In this document: positions 60,684 through 64,000 of the stretch, piece by piece | How positions within the stretch are numbered: the first letter of the stretch is position 1 | Layout of the letters: every line of letters starts with the position of its first letter | NCBI GenBank assembly: GCA_025210655.1 | Contig: JAOARG010000067.1 | Span: forward strand, 52,543-116,542 | DNA: 64,000 nucleotides | Source: Bacillota bacterium | GTDB lineage: Bacteria > Bacillota > Clostridia > Peptostreptococcales > Acidaminobacteraceae | Reading direction: 5' to 3' | Notes under the pieces: generated by a model | Database searches by the model: none | Seen by the model: only the letters and a program-made list of their open reading frames with translations | Told to the model about the DNA's origin: nothing | Position numbers and translations under genes: made by a program

Positions 60684-60724
60684 CTAATAAAATCATTAAT
60701 AAATATACAAAGGAGTGAATAAAA

Positions 60725-61939
60725 ATGAATAAAAAAGTAGTATTAGCATATTCGGGCGGATTAGATACTTCGGTAATTTTAAAATGGCTAGAGGTGGAAA
60801 AGGGATATGATGTTATAGCGGTTTGTGTGGATGTAGGTCAGAAGGATAATTTTGAAGAGGTTAAGAAAAAAGCTTTAAGTAGTGGTGCTATCAAGGCATA
60901 TGCAGTTGATGTTAAGGATGAGTTTGTACAGGAGTACATATTTCCAACATTAAAGGCAGGGGCGGTTTATGAGGATGATTATTTATTAGGTACATCTTTT
61001 GCTAGACCCCTTATAGCAAAAAAGCTAGTAGAGATTGCACATCTTGAAGGGGCTGAGGCAATTGCCCATGGAGCTACAGGTAAGGGGAATGATCAGGTTC
61101 GTTTTGAAGTTACTATTAAGGCACTTGATCCAAATATGATAATTATTGCTCCTTGGAGACAATGGGATATGAAATCCCGTGAAGACTGTATAGATTATGC
61201 AATAAATCATGGTATTGAGGTTCCTGTAACAAAGAAAGACATTTACAGTAGAGATGAAAATATATGGCATATAAGTCATGAAGGTGGAGAATTAGAAGAT
61301 CCATGGAATGTACACAATGAAGAAATGTACAAATGGTGTAAGACATTAGAGGAAGCTCCTGATAAGCCAGAGACATTGACAATTGATTTTGTAAAGGGAA
61401 TTCCAGTTAAGATCAATGGTAAAGAATACTCTCCTCTAGGAATAATTGAAAAACTAAATGAGCTAGGTGCAAATCACGGTGTTGGTATAGCTGATATAGT
61501 GGAAAACAGACTTGTGGGAATGAAATCAAGGGGTGTATATGAAACTCCAGGTGGAACTATACTATATGAAGCTCATAAAAACTTAGAAAAGCTGATATTT
61601 GATAGAAGTTTGATGGAGTACAAAAAGACAATCTCTATTAAGTATGCACAATTAGTATATGATGGTTTATGGTTCTCGCCATTGAAAGAAGCTTTAGATT
61701 GTTTTGTTGATAAAACTCAGGAAAAGGTAGAAGGAACTGTTAAACTTAAACTATATAAGGGTAGTGTAAAGAGTGTAGCTATTAAATCTGATTACTCTTT
61801 ATATAGTGAAGAGTATGTAACTTTTGGAGAAGATGAAGTATACAATCAATATGATGCTGAAGGATTTATAAATTTATTTAGTTTACCTCTTAAACTAAAA
61901 AAGATTATGGAGTTAAATCAAGAAAAAAAGGTGGTATAG
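60725..61939 (+). CDS. argG: Argininosuccinate synthase
   Basis: ArgG joins citrulline and aspartate using ATP. The 404-residue enzyme has the N-type pyrophosphatase loop [18 protein letters not shown] (~5-22), then [16 protein letters not shown] near 111 and the [12 protein letters not shown] segment near 176. AAGGAGTGAAT precedes the ATG. It is paired with argH and the upstream ornithine-forming genes are not in the window, so citrulline may come from elsewhere in the chromosome or from outside. Confidence 0.97.
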   Translation: MNKKVVLAYSGGLDTSVILKWLEVEKGYDVIAVCVDVGQKDNFEEVKKKALSSGAIKAYAVDVKDEFVQEYIFPTLKAGAVYEDDYLLGTSFARPLIAKKLVEIAHLEGAEAIAHGATGKGNDQVRFEVTIKALDPNMIIIAPWRQWDMKSREDCIDYAINHGIEVPVTKKDIYSRDENIWHISHEGGELEDPWNVHNEEMYKWCKTLEEAPDKPETLTIDFVKGIPVKINGKEYSPLGIIEKLNELGANHGVGIADIVENRLVGMKSRGVYETPGGTILYEAHKNLEKLIFDRSLMEYKKTISIKYAQLVYDGLWFSPLKEALDCFVDKTQEKVEGTVKLKLYKGSVKSVAIKSDYSLYSEEYVTFGEDEVYNQYDAEGFINLFSLPLKLKKIMELNQEKKVV

Positions 61940-61940
61940 T

Positions 61941-63317
61941 ATGAAATTATGGGATGGACGATTCAATAAAGGGACATCAAGTCTTACAGAAATGTTTAAT
62001 GGATCTATACAATTTGATTATAAATTATTCGACTATGATATCCAGGGGAGTATCGCCCATTCAAAAATGCTAGAAAGAATAGGTATGCTGACTAAGGAAG
62101 AATCAGATACAATCATTAAGGGTCTTGAAGAAATAAAGAAAGAATACTACGAGGGGAAAATTGAGTTCAAGATAGAATATGAAGATATTCATATGAATGT
62201 TGAAAAGATACTAACAGACAAAATTGGTGAGTTAGGTAAAAAACTTCATACAGCAAGAAGTAGAAATGACCAAGTGGCTGTAGATATGAAACTTTATTTT
62301 AAAGATAATACTTATAAAATTCTTGATAAAGTTGAAGAACTTCTTAAAACAATACTTCAAATGTCTGAGGAGAATGTATCTACAATAATGCCAGGTTATA
62401 CTCACCTTCAGGGAGCTCAACCAATTAGACTTGGATTTCACCTAATGGCATATTTTATGAAATTCAAAAGGGATTATACAAGAATTCTAAACTGTATCGA
62501 CGGCATGGATGAATTGCCACTTGGCTCGGGGGCCTTGGCAGGAACAAATTATGATACGGATAGGGAGTTTTTAAAAGAAGAACTAGATTTTAAATCTGTC
62601 AGTCTTAATGCAATGGATAGTGTTAGTGAAAGGGACTATATAATTGAGTTCCAAAGTGCAATATCAATACTCTTTATGCATTTAAGCAGAATAAGTGAAG
62701 AGATAATAATCTGGAACTCACAGGAGTATGGTTTTATAGATATAGATGATGCTTACTGTACAGGTAGCAGTATTATGCCTCAAAAGAAAAATCCAGATAT
62801 TCCTGAATTAATTAGGGGAAAAACAGGGAGAATCTATGGAAACTTAATTCAGATTTTGACGGTACTTAAAGGGTTACCTTTGGCTTATAATAAAGATCTG
62901 CAAGAGGATAAAGAGTCCTTGTTTGATACAGTTGAGACGACATTGATTACTCTAGAGATATTTAATGAGTTACTTAAAAACATTAATTTCAATGAAGAGG
63001 CTATGTTTGAGTCGACTAAGAAAGGATACTTGAATAGTACAGATTTAGCAGACTATTTAGTTGGGAAAGGCATTGGTTTTAGAGATGCCCATAAGGTAGT
63101 TGGAAGTATAGTAGCTTATGGTTTAAAAGAATCAAAAACTCTTGAAGGGATTGATATAGAAGTATATAAGAGTTACTGTACTATGTTTGAAAATGACCTA
63201 TATGACTTTATTGATATGAAGAAAACAGTAGATAATAAGAAGTCCTTTGGTTCGACTTCTGAAAAAAGCCTACTTATAAGTATTGATAAGTGTAAAGAGT
63301 GGATAGAAAAACTTTAA
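61941..63317 (+). CDS. argH: Argininosuccinate lyase
   Basis: ArgH splits argininosuccinate to arginine and fumarate. The 458-residue protein has LWDGRFNKGTSSLTEMFNGS at the N-terminus, KLHTARSRNDQVAVDM near residue 100, and the flexible fumarase/ASL signature GSSIMPQKKNPDIPELIRG near 275-293 with the catalytic Ser. AAAGGTGGTATAGT precedes the ATG, 1 base after the argG stop. No strong terminator separates it from the rRNA promoters. Confidence 0.97.
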   Translation: MKLWDGRFNKGTSSLTEMFNGSIQFDYKLFDYDIQGSIAHSKMLERIGMLTKEESDTIIKGLEEIKKEYYEGKIEFKIEYEDIHMNVEKILTDKIGELGKKLHTARSRNDQVAVDMKLYFKDNTYKILDKVEELLKTILQMSEENVSTIMPGYTHLQGAQPIRLGFHLMAYFMKFKRDYTRILNCIDGMDELPLGSGALAGTNYDTDREFLKEELDFKSVSLNAMDSVSERDYIIEFQSAISILFMHLSRISEEIIIWNSQEYGFIDIDDAYCTGSSIMPQKKNPDIPELIRGKTGRIYGNLIQILTVLKGLPLAYNKDLQEDKESLFDTVETTLITLEIFNELLKNINFNEEAMFESTKKGYLNSTDLADYLVGKGIGFRDAHKVVGSIVAYGLKESKTLEGIDIEVYKSYCTMFENDLYDFIDMKKTVDNKKSFGSTSEKSLLISIDKCKEWIEKL

Positions 63318-63336
63318 AATAATCTTATAAAACGTA

Positions 63337-63366
63337 TTGACACAAATAATCCCCCTGTGTTAATAT
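63337..63366 (+). promoter_or_regulatory. rRNA promoter P1
   Basis: TTGACA at 63337-63342, an 18-base spacer and TAATAT at 63361-63366. A hairpin, CGAGTCGCCA...TGGTGGCTCG, at 63370-63392 begins at the expected transcription start. Confidence 0.75.
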
Positions 63367-63503
63367 ATACGAGTCGCCAAATTTGGTGGCTCGTATTTAG
63401 TAAGAAGATGTTTGAAAACTTTATGATTAAGATAGAACAAAACGTGGTAAAGATGATAAGGGATTATGCTGAAAAATACTACGAAAAAAAATCAAAAAAA
63501 GTG

Positions 63504-63533
63504 TTGACATGAATCTGAAAGGTATGGTAAGAT
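63504..63533 (+). promoter_or_regulatory. rRNA promoter P2
   Basis: TTGACA at 63504-63509, an 18-base spacer and TAAGAT at 63528-63533. AAGTCGTCAAG follows, close to the motif after P1 and P3. Confidence 0.75.
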
Positions 63534-63605
63534 AGACAAGTCGTCAAGCGAGTGATAGCAATCACTTGAAAGAAACTAAGAGTTGAAAAAACTTTTAAAA
63601 ACTTA

Positions 63606-63634
63606 TTGACACAGCGGCTAACAAATGATACACT
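63606..63634 (+). promoter_or_regulatory. rRNA promoter P3
   Basis: TTGACA at 63606-63611, a 17-base spacer and TACACT at 63629-63634. AAGTCGCTAAG follows. Confidence 0.75.
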
Positions 63635-63654
63635 AAGTAAGTCGCTAAGACACA

Positions 63655-63676
63655 GAGAACTTTGAAAACTGAATAG
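63655..63676 (+). promoter_or_regulatory. boxA-like element in the rRNA leader
   Basis: ACTTTGAAAACTGAA in this segment resembles the boxA antitermination sequence of Firmicute rRNA leaders (GCTCTTTGAAAACT). It follows P3 by about 20 bases. The rest of the leader up to 63885 is GC-richer and presumably forms the 5' side of the 16S processing stem. Confidence 0.6.
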
Positions 63677-63885
63677 TATGATTTAAACAAATTACCTCGT
63701 CAAGAGGATAAAGATAACGAACATTAAGTCAGTTATCATTCAAGAGTTAAAATTTTGGAAGTTTAGGCACAAGGAGTGCAAGGCGTGTTTTGAGTGAGGA
63801 ACGGAACGTATTTATATACTTGAGTACCGGAGCGAGAAACAACAACGCAGCAATCCGTAGTGGATAAGCTTACAAAAAAAGGATT

Positions 63886-64000
<115 letters not shown>

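Noticed and set aside
60525..60720. Arginine-repressor box upstream of argG
   Set aside because: The A/T-rich stretch gives several weak partial matches but no convincing palindromic operator.
63408..63512. A 34-codon frame starting MFENFMIKIEQ between rRNA promoters P1 and P2
   Set aside because: It overlaps the P2 -35 box, has only a weak ribosome site and lies in the rRNA control region. A leader peptide cannot be excluded, but there is no support.

Overview
The window is chromosomal DNA from a low-GC Gram-positive anaerobe of the class Clostridia. The grounds are AT-rich codon use, strong TTGACA/TATAAT promoters and AGGAGG ribosome sites, frequent TTG starts, T-box and cobalamin riboswitch control, and Firmicute-type families (DUF4364, MutS2, a GerMN lipoprotein, KtrAB-type potassium uptake). 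An oxygen-independent cobalamin pathway and an indolepyruvate:ferredoxin oxidoreductase beside a phosphate butyryltransferase-like enzyme point to an amino-acid fermenter. The GerMN protein hints at spore formation. Genus cannot be fixed from the sequence; Tissierellales/Peptostreptococcales-like lineages are my best guess. There is no transposase, prophage or CRISPR array.

Layout. 1-7664: end of valS, folC, a lipoprotein, a DUF4364 regulator-like gene, a short QueG-like iron-sulfur protein, a polysaccharide deacetylase lipoprotein, a tiny membrane protein and a PfkB sugar kinase. 7744-14906: cobalamin riboswitch and terminator, then cbiC-D-E-T-L-F-G-H-J in one tightly overlapping operon. 14907-16217: a palindromic repeat, a truncated membrane-protein remnant and hpt. 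16234-20717 (minus): an exported unknown protein, then asd-dapA-dapB-dapH, divergent from an M20 deacetylase that probably completes the acetylated diaminopimelate route. 22075-26231: methyltransferase, hslO, five tRNAs (Val, Asp, Phe, Gly, Cys), a DUF6873-type and a DUF445 protein. 26234-29853: T-box-thrS and infC-rpmI-rplT with a leader attenuator. 30326-33156: potassium uptake pair and an rRNA methyltransferase. 33150-43548: T-box-pheST, zapA, U32 peptidase, mutS2, DUF523, GerMN lipoprotein. 43651-48579: TPR-GGDEF protein, rhomboid protease, T-box-argS. 48722-56703: bacillithiol genes bshC-bshA, an unknown gene, a B12-binding radical SAM protein, a membrane protein, nadK and a TPR protein. 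57233-63317: ptb-like gene, iorAB, argGH. 63337-64000: three tandem rRNA promoters, a leader and the first ~115 bases of 16S rRNA.

The genes connect in several ways. Three aminoacyl-tRNA synthetase operons carry T-box leaders whose specifier codons (ACT, TTC, CGC) can be read in a shared sequence context. The cobalamin operon feeds cofactor to enzymes such as the B12-binding radical SAM protein. The dap genes supply diaminopimelate for the wall and lysine.

The most unusual feature is non-coding. Nearly every long intergenic gap at an operon boundary holds a palindromic repeat. One family of four (740-1022, 14958-15137, 29884-30173, 56907-57092) has GGGGAATCGCAC-type inverted termini and a chain of small hairpins whose arms differ between copies but stay complementary. 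A separate ~57-base module sits inside two of these and stands alone at 45437. A second family built on TAGTTAG units occurs at 24763 and 60534. I could not match either family to a described element.
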